From Bugula neritina (lineage: Eukaryota > Bryozoa > Gymnolaemata > Cheilostomatida > Bugulidae), in the NCBI GenBank assembly GCA_964035545.1, contig OZ037773.1:186001-250000 (forward strand): 64,000 bases of DNA, written 5' to 3'. Positions within the stretch are counted from its first letter, which is position 1; every line of letters starts with the position of its first letter. The notes under the pieces are model-generated. The model did no database searches, was not told the DNA's origin, and worked only from the letters and a program-made list of their open reading frames with translations. The position numbers and the translations under genes are program-made. Positions 23,113-34,998 of this stretch are shown piece after piece.

Positions 23113-24984
23113 TTAGCGCACTACATAAAGTAGAATCATTGTCACTGCTAACAAATATGCAGGTGTCACAGTAAGGTGTATGCAGCTGTTTTCTTTCCTT
23201 GTTAGCTCCCATGTCAAAGTGATCTCTTTCCCTGCAATATTTGTATATGAATAATATGAGGTACATTGAGGTACACATTCAACTATACTGGTAACTAGTT
23301 ATAGTAATAGAGTCTTGACTATAATCAGTATATACTAGTATTGTCTACCAACCCCTTCAGCTGTCTAGTCTATAATGTTTGACATACAACCTACACTTTG
23401 GTGCCAATATTCAAAGTATACAGTAGTCCATAGCACAATATAGGAAAGGTAATCAACTTAACTAACCAAGACCATTGCTAGCACGACAGATCACTTTTTC
23501 ATTAGTTGTGTTGGCTTGGAGGTTGACTATGTATGAACCAGAAGACTCTGCTAGTTCTAATAGCTGCCATTCCCAAGTAAAGTTGGTTGGTGAGGGGTTT
23601 GCTGTTAGATGCTCCCAAGTAAAGTTGGTTGGTGAGGGGTTAGCTGTTAGATGCTTGATGCAGTTTAAAGTTATCTCCAAGTCGTTGGAATTAAACTCAA
23701 CAACAATAGGGTTGTCTGTTCCAGTTTTAATATCAATATCTGCGTGAACAGACTGCTCAAAATTATATGGGAAGACTTAAAGCATCTGTCTAATGATGTA
23801 GCTGAGCGGACAAATATCTACCTGATTTTAGTGATTAGTCAGTAAACATAAAGAAAACAGAGCAATAGAAAGAGCTAAATTTAATTGCTTACATTTTGGT
23901 TTGACATTGGTTTGAGTATAAACATTTCCTCCTTTCCAATTGACATGCACCATATCTCTGCAAGAGAGCGTTACTCCCGCTCTGTCCTTTTTAGTAGGCG
24001 AGTATTGTTTCGTTTCATTCCAAATATCTCCATTAAGTTCTGAAGAGAAAAAGAAATCTCGCCATGATTGAAGAAGAAAAATTAGGTATGTACATACTTA
24101 TACTTATATATACATATAATATTTATTTGTACACATATAGGTATTTATACCCATATATACCTATACAGATATACATATATACCTATACAGATATACATAT
24201 ATACATACACATATACATATATATATATGCAACACTTACCATACACATATACAGATTTTGGGATAGCATTTGAGGAATTACAACTGAACCCAAACCATTT
24301 ATCTTCTTCCACATTACCATGTATGGTGAGAGATAGATTCTGTGGGGCAACTAAAAATATTATAATTGAATGAGTGTATACGTTCACTTTATCACAAAGT
24401 CCATAGGTACTGTGAATAATTGACGCAATATCTATTTTCACAGTAGAAGAGTTTGAATTTTTACTTTACTGTAGCTGCAAGCCTTATTATAAAAACTGTA
24501 AGTTATTTATTTAAAATGATGTTTAATAAATTAATAAATTAAAGCAAATTAAGATATTAACATACTAATAATACGTGATACAGATGTGCTTATTCACACA
24601 ATTGGTCGGAAATGCTAACTTAATTATTTTGTTATAATATGCATTACACCAATTAGAAGTACTGCGTATTTGAGTACCTATATTTAACAAAGGTTCTAAA
24701 TCAACTCAATTCAATTATTGTTTATAAAACTGCCGTGTGCGCTGTGTATGTAGGCATGTGTGTATGTAGGTTTGTGTGTATGTAGGTATGTGTGTATGTA
24801 GGCATGTGTGTATGTAGGTTTGTGTGTATGTAGGTATGTGTGTATGTAGGCATGTGTGTATGTAGGTATGTGTGTATGTAGGTGTGTGTGTATGTAGGTA
24901 TGTGTGTATGTAGGTATGTGTGTATGTAGGTATGTGTGTGTGTGTGTGCGTGGGTTTGTGTGTGTGCGTGAGTTTGTGTGCGTG

Positions 24985-25016
<32 letters not shown>

Positions 25017-25710
25017 AGTAGGCAGAACAAGTTATAGAATGGTATTTTTATTTTAAGTAACGACACCTTTAATAGCAACTCTATGACGTAATGAGTCGAC
25101 AGCTTGAGTATTCTCCCCTACTCTCTCAAGTCCTGAACAATAAAACTCTCCAAAGAAAGACTCCGACACTATTGTGAGATTCTGGACCAAGTTGAATCCA
25201 GTAGTTGACCCTACCGATCTGCACTCTTCATCAGAGATTGGAGATGCCTGTACGGCACTGGTGTCATTGTTGAAGGACTTTGATAACCAATTGTTCTGAA
25301 GGTTTATAAAACAGCCTCTTTTGTAAGTCCTCTTCAGATAGTCAAATTTAAAATAAAGAAGTCTTAAGTTGGTGAATCTCGAGGGAGCACATGTCCATTT
25401 CATGACATCGTAGGTGTAAAAGTCTGGTGAACTTGGATTTGCTAAGCGAACTTGTAAAGCTGGCTGAGCAAATGCATGTTCTATAACAGACATGCACAAA
25501 TATTTTTATAAATAACCATATAGTAAAATATGCTTAGAAAAATAATTTGCTACATTATAAATATATGTGTTGAAATGTTATTGTTTTAGTCAGCATATTC
25601 TAAGTGCATACAGGATACTCTTAGTATGGCTCAATATTTTTACCTGAAAAGTATGCAAACTTTAGTACAGTTATCAGGAAAAACAAAGCATTGAAGTCTC
25701 CAGCTTTCAT
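23113..25710 (-). CDS. Ig-superfamily surface protein, 6 exons, 376 aa
   Basis: Exons on the minus strand are 25644-25710, 25067-25480, 24240-24350, 23893-24039, 23467-23739 and 23113-23231; total 1131 nt, all introns phase 1, the usual phase for Ig-domain exons. The start gives a signal peptide ([20 protein letters not shown]). A first Ig-like domain (about residues 25-155) has MKWTCAP and GEFYCSG. A second (about 161-246) is split by an intron and has FGFSCN, VTLSC and VNWKGG. A third C2-type domain (about 247-350) has TLNC, FTWE and [10 protein letters not shown]. Several NxS/T sites suggest glycosylation. The C-terminus is hydrophobic ([15 protein letters not shown]) and ends at once, so it is either a membrane segment with almost no tail or a GPI signal. 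Exon 5 holds an in-frame 42-bp tandem duplication. The family is clear; the ligand is unknown. Confidence 0.85.
23572..23655 (-). repeat. In-frame 42-bp coding duplication in Ig exon 5
   Basis: Two 42-bp copies with two or three differences encode [14 protein letters not shown] twice in a row. The duplication adds 14 residues and a second NFT glycosylation site just before the core tryptophan of the third Ig domain. It recurs at 39604-39687. Confidence 0.9.
24100..24236. repeat. TATACATA/TATACCTA simple repeat in Ig intron 3
   Basis: Purine-pyrimidine alternation right after the exon 3 donor on the minus strand. It contains a second copy of the exon's last bases (GTATATGTGTATG). It recurs at 40132-40268. 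Confidence 0.8.
24740..25018. repeat. GTATGTAGG/GTGT minisatellite in Ig intron 2
   Basis: About 17 copies of GTGTGTATGTAGGTAT-type units ending in a pure (GT)n run near 24990-25016. Histidine/threonine-rich frames through it are artefacts. It recurs at 40772-41050. Confidence 0.95.
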
Positions 25711-26597
25711 TGCAACTTTTGCTGTTGACCAGCATTTCTGATTTTATAATTAAAATTTGTTTCAATTGTTACGAGTTGAGCCACAGAAGTTACTATGATT
25801 GTTAAATACCAATAACTAAGTTTATAGCTAGCAATATTGTTTGTGCGCTCATTGCTATTGTTGTAATGTTTAACACAAAAGTAATATATTTCAGCAATAA
25901 TCATTTTGTAATGAACCATCAAGAATGACACGTTATAGAATACTTACTAAATCACTTTTAGAAAACAAACTATAAAATGTGTACATGTTGGAAGTGAATT
26001 TGTATACTTGTAGAAATAAAGATATTTTGCAACAGATAGGAGTGATAGCGTGCACCACATAAGAGAGGAACAAGTGGTCACCATCACAATATTGCAAGAA
26101 AGGACAAAACAGAGCTGGCTATTGCTGTTGCTCAACTTACTCTGGTCTGTAGCTTGTAATAGCCTCTGTTAGATAATATTGTCATGGGATAACTGAGGAA
26201 CTGTTATTATCTTATAAGCATGAGTTTCTAGGCTTTACATCTGAAAGTGGTACCCTTGTTTATACTCTAGAATTTTGAGCTGTTAGAAAAGTAATTATGT
26301 AAAAGATTGCTTTGTAGTTATTTCATATGCACATAAGGAAACACATATTGGTTTGTCAAGCCTAAATTATACTTTATTGGAAACAATGGCATCCTGTGAC
26401 AATAAGAATAACCCCTGCATTCATATTAAACAATCCAAGTGAGTTGGAGCATTACACATATGTTAATAATTGTCATACAAACTTCAATCATGGAGCATAA
26501 TTAATTTTACAAGTCAGTAATAATTTAGTGTTTCTCCAGCTATCTGTGTGTCTAAGGCTATTGTTGTTAGCCTAAGGCTACTGTTGTTAGCCTAAGG
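25711..26597. other. Spacer between the Ig gene and DNAJA
   Basis: This holds the Ig promoter and 5' UTR and the DNAJA 3' UTR. The minus-strand AATAAA at 26373-26378 lies about 220 bases after the DNAJA stop and is the likely polyadenylation signal. No coding exon was seen. It recurs at 41743-42629. Confidence 0.55.
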
Positions 26598-29141
26598 CTA
26601 CTGTTGTGAGCAAGACGGACCATGACCATGCATACCGTCCATTTCATCATCTTCACTGTCGTCATAATGTGCTGAATGGAAGCCATGATACCCAGGGAAG
26701 CCTGGTGGATAGCCATGGAAATGCTGCAACACAAGAAGTCATTATAGTAATACTGATAAGGAAGTAGTAGTGATACTGATAAGGAAGTAGTAGTGATACT
26801 GATAAGGAAGTAGTAGTGATACTGATAAGGAAGTAGTAGTGATATTGATAAGGAAGTAGTAGTGATACTGATAAGGAAGTAGTAGTGATATTGATAAGGA
26901 AGTAGTAGTAATACTGATAAGGAAGTAGTAGTGATACTGATAAGGAAGTAGTAGTGATACTGATAAGGAAGCAGTTAAAAGCAGCCGATAGCTACGTCTC
27001 GAAACTAACCGGGTGCCGCTGCTGCCGCTGCCTTCTACGTGACTCATCGTAGTCAACAAGCGGTACTTCCTCTGCTATCCCAGAATGCATCACATCAACT
27101 CGCTTGGGTAAAGATTTTTCTAGAAGCTAAAAATTTGACAAGAATTAGAGGTGATGATGTCCAAACCTCTAGCACATTATAATCCATACAGTAATCATCA
27201 AAAGAGCTCATTGTAGAGATTCAACGACCTGTAAGTCAACCTGTATATAGTTTTGCATTTAACAAAGGACGTTTATGACGCAAACTCCAAGAGAACAAAA
27301 TTGAATAGACAGTATTGGAGCCGTCAGGAGTCAGAGTCGTCCAACAACATATACGATGACCAAGAATAACTGTCCCTTCTCCAAACTAAAACTTCCCCCT
27401 AAATAAAAAAAAAACATAAATACCTTCAACTTTCTTTCCGGGAGGTAGTTTGGTGGAGGAAAGGCGACAGTAAACTTGATGAGGAGTTGACCCTTGTTGA
27501 AAGGGTTCCTGTGTTGAGGCATGCCTTCACCTGTGATAGCACGGAGGGCGTTGTGTGGCACCACTTTACCTGAGATTAAGAAGCAAAAGCATTTAGACAT
27601 CCACTAGAAAAGTGCATTAAGGGATCACAAAAGCATTTCAGATGCATTTCTACTCTCTAGCAACCATTAATATAGGAAATGCCAAAATAATGATGATGAG
27701 AAGGAAACTGGAGATGAGTCAGACATACCAGGAGGGGATTCAATGAGTAGCACCCTTTTATCTAACGTCTTGATGGTCTTCTTAAACCCTATCAATGATT
27801 CTGTGATATTGATCTCCATGTCCATAGCCAGGTCTGAAAGTATGTAACAGGAAGATACTACTGCTGCCGCTGCTACTACTACTACCACTACCACCACTAC
27901 TACTGCTACTACTACCACCACTACTACCACTACTACCACTACTACCACTAGTACTACTACTACTGCTGCTGCTACTACTGCTACTACTACTACTACCAAT
28001 ACTGCTGCTACTACTACTACTACTACTGCTACTACTACCACTGCCACTACTACTACTACTACTGCTGCTGCTACTACTACGACTACTACTGCTGCTACTA
28101 CTAATACTACCACTACTGCTACTATTACTACTACTTGCTGCTTACACTAACCTAACTCCTGTCTCTTGAACACTTTGTGAGGCAGCTCGTGTAGGATTAC
28201 GAGAATGTCACCAGGTTCTATTCCGGGTTCCTGATCTCCTTCGCCATGGAAGGTGATTTGGTCGCCATCTTTCATTCCTACATTGATATAAGTAAAAGCT
28301 GTCACTACGCGCTTATTACTAGTCACTAGTCTACATGACAGTGAGTAATAGACTGCAATTATTGCAGACTTGTAATGAGTTGGGTAAAACATAGATTTAC
28401 GATTAGGGTACGAAGTAAACTAACAGATGAAAAATTGTGTAATAACAGGCATTACAAAACCACAAGGTAAGACAACTGTTTCAGTGTAAGCAGTGAATGT
28501 GTCCAATTTAATGTGAAGTGAAAAATAAAGAATTATTATTAAACTAGGTATGAATTTTGTTTATTTTCACAGACATCTAGACCTACCTTTATCAATGTGA
28601 ACTTCCAACACTTTCTTTTCACCAACAACTTTTTTGGAGTTACAGTCCTTGCACGCATACTGTGGGTCTACTATTTCCCCTCGACCTCTACAGTCCTTGC
28701 ACATTCCCTGCGTCTGCTGCATCATCCCTAAACCGATCTGCGGTGGTAAACAGATTATTCAATACATAATATATTAGAATACTATGTATAACCTAATATA
28801 TACAATGTATTGAAGTACTATGTATTATTACCTAATAAATAATATGCAACATCAGACTGAAGTGGTAACAGACAGTCCCACCTACCTGCTGAAGTTTAAC
28901 TTGTATACCAGTTCCCTTACAGCTGTAGCATTTCTGTACGGCACCTTCTTTAGTACCACCAGTACCTACACATTTACACATAGGCTCAATGTCAAGGTCA
29001 AATTCACTATTGTAGTTTCTTTGGATAAATGTGTGCAATATATATGAGCAACAATCACGTACCTTCGCACCCTTTACAGATCACATTTTTATTCGCAGCA
29101 ATTTTCTTCACAGTACCATTATACAGGTCTTCTAGCGTTAC
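26598..29141 (-). CDS. DNAJA1: DNAJA fragment: exons 4-11 of the DnaJ gene at the end of the first contig
   Basis: Exons 29063-29141, 28886-28965, 28587-28737, 28152-28277, 27729-27833, 27424-27569, 27010-27126 and 26598-26723 match those of the complete gene at 42630-46739, each shifted by 16032. Exons 1-3 (J domain and Gly/Phe linker) are missing because the contig ends at 29550 in intron 3. No frameshift or stop was seen. I read this as the same locus assembled twice, not as a broken paralogue. Function and motifs are described under the complete copy. The symbol is the closest human match and is tentative. Confidence 0.9.
26600..26660 (-). repeat. 20-bp repeat that includes the DNAJA stop codon
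   Basis: Three tandem copies on the minus strand of ACAACAGTAGCCTTAGGCTA-like sequence. The first contains the last codons and the TAG stop of the DnaJ gene, so the coding end itself has been repeated into the 3' UTR. It recurs at 42580-42640. Confidence 0.8.
26743..26977. repeat. 23-bp minisatellite in the last DNAJA intron
   Basis: Ten copies of a unit containing GATAAGGAAGTAGTAGTGAT. On the minus strand each contains CTTCCTTATCAG, which looks like a 3' splice site. The real acceptor (GTGTTGCAG) is just downstream. It recurs at 42775-43009. Confidence 0.9.
27861..28145. repeat. TAC/TGC triplet array in DNAJA intron 7
   Basis: Imperfect (ACT/GCT)n with CAC and GCC interruptions. It fills the intron between exons 7 and 8 and starts a few bases after the exon 7 donor. 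Valine/alanine-rich frames are artefacts. It recurs at 43893-44177. Confidence 0.9.
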
Positions 29142-29278
29142 CTGCAGTGAAATGCAGTTCCAGATCAAATGAGTAGAAAGTGACATCAGCAATTTATAGT
29201 AACTTTCAGTACACACGTAACCAGCACAACTTACACTATACAAGTAATGTACACTACACAAGCAACCTACACTAACTA

Positions 29279-29373
29279 AAGTGACTTACACAACACGAGT
29301 GACTTACACAACACGAGTGACTTACACAAAACAAGTGACTTACACAACACGAGTAACTTACACTACAGGAGTA
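29279..29373. repeat. 18-bp repeat in DNAJA intron 3
   Basis: About five copies of GTGACTTACACAACACGA. On the minus strand each contains GTGTAAGTC, which is donor-like. It recurs at 45311-45405. Confidence 0.8.
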
Positions 29374-29550
29374 ACTTGTACAACAAATGAAATATAAACA
29401 CAAAAACCTAAACACATTTATTGTTTGGTTTGAAAACCAGGTGATTGTTAACTCAAAGTGATTTTCGGGGAGACTTAATTGACAATTAGACAATTACAAC
29501 TTCTAACTAACGTCATTTCAGCTGATATTTGATAAGACTTTATATCTTTC

Positions 29551-29750
29551 NNNNNNNNNNNNNNNNNNNNNNNNNNNNNNNNNNNNNNNNNNNNNNNNNN
29601 NNNNNNNNNNNNNNNNNNNNNNNNNNNNNNNNNNNNNNNNNNNNNNNNNNNNNNNNNNNNNNNNNNNNNNNNNNNNNNNNNNNNNNNNNNNNNNNNNNNN
29701 NNNNNNNNNNNNNNNNNNNNNNNNNNNNNNNNNNNNNNNNNNNNNNNNNN
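29551..29750. other. Assembly gap (200 N)
   Basis: A run of exactly 200 N, the kind of fixed-size placeholder put between contigs. The sequence before it matches that ending at 45582, and the sequence after it matches that starting at 13719. Confidence 0.99.
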
Positions 29751-29753
29751 GAC

Positions 29754-31594
29754 CTATCGCTATTATTTCTACTCTTCATAGTTTCAAGTAGTCTGTTTTT
29801 CTCCTCCACCGTGTCTTGCAATGTCACCACCTGTCAGCAAAGAAAAACAGTTTTAGTTGCACTTCAGTTGACTCACTGATGAGAAATATACTTCAAATAA
29901 AATAATATTTGCTGAACACTTAGTTTACCTGAGCTTGAAGAGAGGACAACTCTGAATTCACTGTGGAGACCGTGAGCTTGGAAGACTCCAGCTGCTTAGA
30001 GAGCTGCAAGACTTCCTTATGTTTGTCAGCTAATTTGACTTCTAAATCTGTTAGTTGATCTTTATACTTGGCACCACTGAGCTCTAAAGTTTTCAGACTG
30101 ATTTCCAACTCAGATATATGAACTGCTTGTCTTTCCAACTCAGATTTGAATTTCAATTCGTTTCTGTAATCAGATTTAGGATACAACATCAATACCCTTC
30201 CTCTTCGCATAGTGAACGTACTAACTTCATATACTATACATACTTACTCTTCATATACTATACACACTTACTCTTCACATACTATACATACTTACTCTTC
30301 ACATACTATACATACTTACTCTTCATATACTATACACATTTACTCTTCATATACTATACATACTTACTCTTCATATACTATACATACTTACTCTTCACAT
30401 ACTATACACACTTACACTTCATATACTATACATACTTACTCTTCATATACTATACACACTTACTCTTCACATACTATACACACTTACACTTCATATACTA
30501 TACACATTTACTCTTCATATACTATACATACTTACTCTTCACATACTATACATACTTACTCTTCACATACTATACACACTTACTCTTCATATACTATACA
30601 CACTTACTCTTCACATGCAGCTAGTTTTGCCAGCAGATTAGCGTCTGAAGCTGAGGAAGTCACATCTTCTGTCTGATTCCCCATAAGCAATGAGATCTTC
30701 ATTTCTAGTTGTGATATGAGTTTATTCTTTTCACTGATCTCTTCGCCATACTTAAGAACTGTTGCAGCGAGATTAGCCCGACGTGATGTTGGCTCCATTG
30801 TAAGTGTTGCTGGTACCTCTTCACTCCTGGCGCTGTTTACTGGCGTCATCATAACGACTGTGTTGGCACCAGATGTGACATCACCAGATGAGTCATCTCG
30901 GTTATCAGTGACTGAACTAGCAGCAGCATCAGGATTGTCAGTAAAGTTTATCTGTTTGTGTGCAGAGACTGTCTGGGTTTCGGCAGTTGATTCACTGATG
31001 GAATTAGTTATGGATTTCTCTAAAACAAGCAACTATGAAGTCAAATAAAATAAAAAAGCTGATTTAAAATCTGCTGATACAATTTTATAAATAAAACGCA
31101 ACACAAAATTATAGATATACACAACACATATTTATTTAGTGTCTCAACTGTTTTCTAGACATACAGTTGGATCCTTTTTGGTTAGCTGGGACCTCATACG
31201 ATCAGGTTACTTAGGTGTGTACTGACTACAGCTTATAGACGGAAACAGCGTAGTTAGTTGAGTGACTAGTTGACAGTTGAATGAGCATAGAGAAACACTA
31301 ACAGTGAGTGACACTGACAGTGAGTGACACTGACAGTGAGTGACACTGACAGTGAGTGACACTGACAGTGAGTGACACTGACAGTGAGTGACACTGACAG
31401 TGAGTGACACTGACAGTGAGTGACACTGACAGTGAGTGACACTGACAGTGAGTGACACTGACAGTGAGTGATACTGACAGTGAGTGACACTGACACAGGA
31501 TAAAATTTGAAGACTGACCAGCATGCTCAGAGACCTTGACCTTAGCGTTAGGAGAGCCCTCTTGCTCTATCTTCTGCTTCAGTTTCCTAAACAT
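29754..31594 (-). CDS. GOLGA1: Golgin-97 fragment: exons 1-4 only, at the start of the second contig
   Basis: Exons 31519-31594, 30608-31019, 29929-30163 and 29754-29830 match the first four exons of the gene at 5708-15562. The contig starts three bases beyond exon 4, so the coiled coil and GRIP domain are absent. This is best explained as the overlap artefact and should not be counted as a second or truncated gene. Confidence 0.9.
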
Positions 31595-34500
31595 CACTGA
31601 GCTGTTCTTCTAGAAAAGTAATGAATGACATTTCACCTAAAAATATTCATGCAATGAGTGCATTAACAGAACTGAGCACACAGCTAACTGATGGCAGTAA
31701 ATTAGTTTATTAATTAATCAAATATAAGTTAAACAATGAAAATAATTAACCTAGCCCAGTTCAGAGCAGCATGTGTGAAATAATGAGTGAATTATAACTT
31801 ACACTAACTTATCTTAAATAAATATAGACTTGATTATACTCACATCACCTCACCACTAGCATCCTACATGTTTTTATAATCTTTAATTGAAGAAAATGCA
31901 GAGAACCAAACAAAAAACGGAAGGATTACATATTTTGAGGCACTGAAATAAGTTTTGTAAATTATTCACAATTAATTGTGTATCAAGAGAGGCAACATCT
32001 CTAGGTGCCTATCAGTATATAGAGATTTGCGTAACACTGGAAAATTTTCATGCCATAGGCTGATTAGGACACAAGAGTCTGCTTCTCATTGCACGATAAA
32101 CCTAGAAAAAGTTCCTGGGAAATTAATGAGTTATGAGATGGTAGGTAGGAAAGCTTAAAAAGCTTTGGCCCCCTCTAGAGACAACCAGCTAAGCTTGAAC
32201 AACTGTTCAAATTAAACAAGCTTTCAGTTTTTTATATAACATATGAAGCGCAAAAAAATTTTTATCTTCAAGTTTATCTATAACTCACTTAAAATTATTT
32301 ATCAAACTGCATAGAAAGACCTAAGGCTCATGACTAAAAAGACAGTGTTTCGCATTATAGAATGTAGCATGTATTGCCTACTTAATAGCAATATGAATAT
32401 TAAGCATTGAAAAATCACGTTCACTCTACTCATATATAGCAAGAATTTGTCTAAAATCCTCACAGTATGAAGCAATATAATTAGAAGGCTAATACTAATA
32501 GCAATACTGATAGTAATAGTAATTTATCAATTAAAAAATAGCCATAATTAAAGTTTGTATTTTATCAACTACTACTAGTACTACTAGTAGTAGTACTACT
32601 AGCAACATAACTTATCGATAAGCATTTCAATAATCGATAAGCATTTCAACTGACAAAAAGCAAAAGCATGTTTTTAAAATCAGTATGACTATGAGAATGA
32701 CTATGATAGTAAAATTATTATGATGGTCATGGCATTGAATTAATTATAATTATTATTGAATCACTCAACCAGAAATGAGTAATGAACATCAACATGTAAT
32801 ATTTTAAAAATTAAATTTAACGATTATCATTATGATTATAACTATAACTATAAGTTTAAGTATAACTATAAGATTTAATTTGCCAAAATCTAAATAATAA
32901 ACAAGAATCAAAATTGTCAATTTTACATGATGATGATGATGATCAATTTTTCGTACTCATAATAATATATATAATTATTGAGCGATTTTAATTAAATGAT
33001 TATTATTCATACTAAAATTCATATTTAATCATTTTTATAGTTATACTTGTTATATCGAGACATGGAGTTTAAAGTTGAAGTAACTGTAACACTAACTGTA
33101 AGTCAAAGTGTGTCTATTCAGCTTATCGATATAGCTGTCTGCTGGTAGGACAATCACAATGACAGTCTTAAGACCAATACAGATACTGATAGTAATATGC
33201 AGACAGCCAATACCGTATGCCAGCCAATGTTAGCCACTAAATATAAATAGTAAATTACCATTATAACATACTTATAGTAATACTATAACTATAACTATTA
33301 GTATTAGTATTACTATTACTGTATTAGTATTAGTATTACATTAGTATAAGTATTAGTATTACTATTACTAATTTTTATTATCAATTAATGAATTATGGTT
33401 TATTATAATTATTTTAGTTAACGTCGATTTGTTACCAATTTTTATTTTATTGTATATGTGTAATTTCATACTCAAACTTAAACTTCTAAATTAACTTGAA
33501 GACTTTTATTCTAAAACTTCAAATACTAGTAGAATTAAAACTAAAAGTAAAACTAAATGCAAAACAGAAACTCGAACTGTAAAACTAAAGGAAAAGGCAA
33601 CGATGTTGTATCACGATTTTTACCTTAGTTGTAGTTGTCTCCTTTTAAATATTTTGTTTATGGAGGGTGCACAACTCCGTTTGGGTATCATAGTCAAAAT
33701 AATTATTACATCAATAAAATATGTATGGATGGAACAGATATAAAACAGATGTGTTTATGAGAGATTGAGGAGACTGAGTGGTTGAAGATTATGATTAAGA
33801 ATTATGGACAGAGCAGAAAAGAAGTGTTTAAATACAATGATGCTCATTACGATTATTTATAAACATTGTATTTCCAATGTTTTACTCTAATTATATTTTT
33901 TCAAGCGTGCTTTCCAAAATAACTAAGCTGTGCCATGTATATATTGGCAATTGTTGCTAATTTTGTCTATTAAAAAAACTTTTTTGTTTTTGGTGTGCTT
34001 TCTTCCTTCTTATGGGCACTTTCAATGTATATTATACTTTCAGTTACCGAGTTTTGTCTTATGGTTTTTTTTATTTTCACTGTTTATGCTAAGTTTGTTT
34101 TATTAGACTTAGAGACTGATTGAAGAATTTGTGATAGTTCATTGCTCTAGATATCAAAGGTCAACTTCAGATAGATCTATACAAGCCAAAACTGACTATT
34201 ATGAATAACACAAGTAACACTGTGTAAACATTTATACATCAAGACAAGGCATATTCAGCATATCATCAACACTGTTTAAAAAAGTTGACAAAAGTTTACA
34301 TATTATAGGGTGGTTATATTCTTTAAAAGAAGCATTGTGTGATTGGTGATCAATAGGTTAATAACTATATATGCCAGCTAATTTGATTGCATTATTTGCT
34401 CAGTTACAGCCTGCATAGTTTTTCTTTGTAAAATATTTTAAATGTGAATGGAACAGGAAAGCGTGCAGCAGCCATCACATGACCAGTAAATGCTTGTGCA

Positions 34501-34998
34501 CATGCCGCATGTGTTTCATATAAATATTTTACTATTAGAATATAATCCAGCAATCCAAACAGGACAAATGGGAGATAGGTGAGTATAGGTCCGGAAATCA
34601 TAATGATGTTAAAAATCTATGACAACTGATTGTGATGCTTAATTTTATATCGCGTTTGTATTTTTTTAATAAGTCACGTAAAATTGCAAAATCAATTAAT
34701 AATTCTAATGAAATAAATTATATTAGAATTCAAAATAATGGCAGTTAGTATACGTGTAAAGGATAAAAAAAGTAATATCACAGCTCAGATGTTAGTTTAA
34801 AGGCCATTCCTCAGCAGTATTTGCACAGTAAATATATTATATTATATCAGAATAATATATATCTCGAGCTAGCATAGTATTAATAGTATAAAATATCATA
34901 TAAGGCTGCAAATCAGATCATATTATTATGTAGCAAACGATGCTATGCAAACCATAAAATAATGATAAAGTCAAGCTGGTGGATAAACAAAAAATTTC

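Larger units (their letters stand above)
13719..29550. repeat. First copy of a 15.8-kb segment (contig end, probable unmerged overlap)
   Basis: These 15,832 bases recur at 29751-45582 with a constant offset of 16032. Every stretch I compared matches without an indel. The segment ends exactly at the N gap, in an intron of DNAJA. The other copy begins exactly at the gap's far side. That coincidence of ends is typical of two contigs sharing an end overlap that the assembler did not merge. Confidence 0.9.

Noticed and set aside
24064-24273. Tyr/Ile-rich plus-strand open frame
   Set aside because: It runs through a TATACATA simple repeat antisense to the Ig gene.
27667-28113. Poly-valine/alanine open frame fused to a real exon
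   Set aside because: The valine part is the triplet array in DNAJA intron 7. Coding is limited to 27729-27833.
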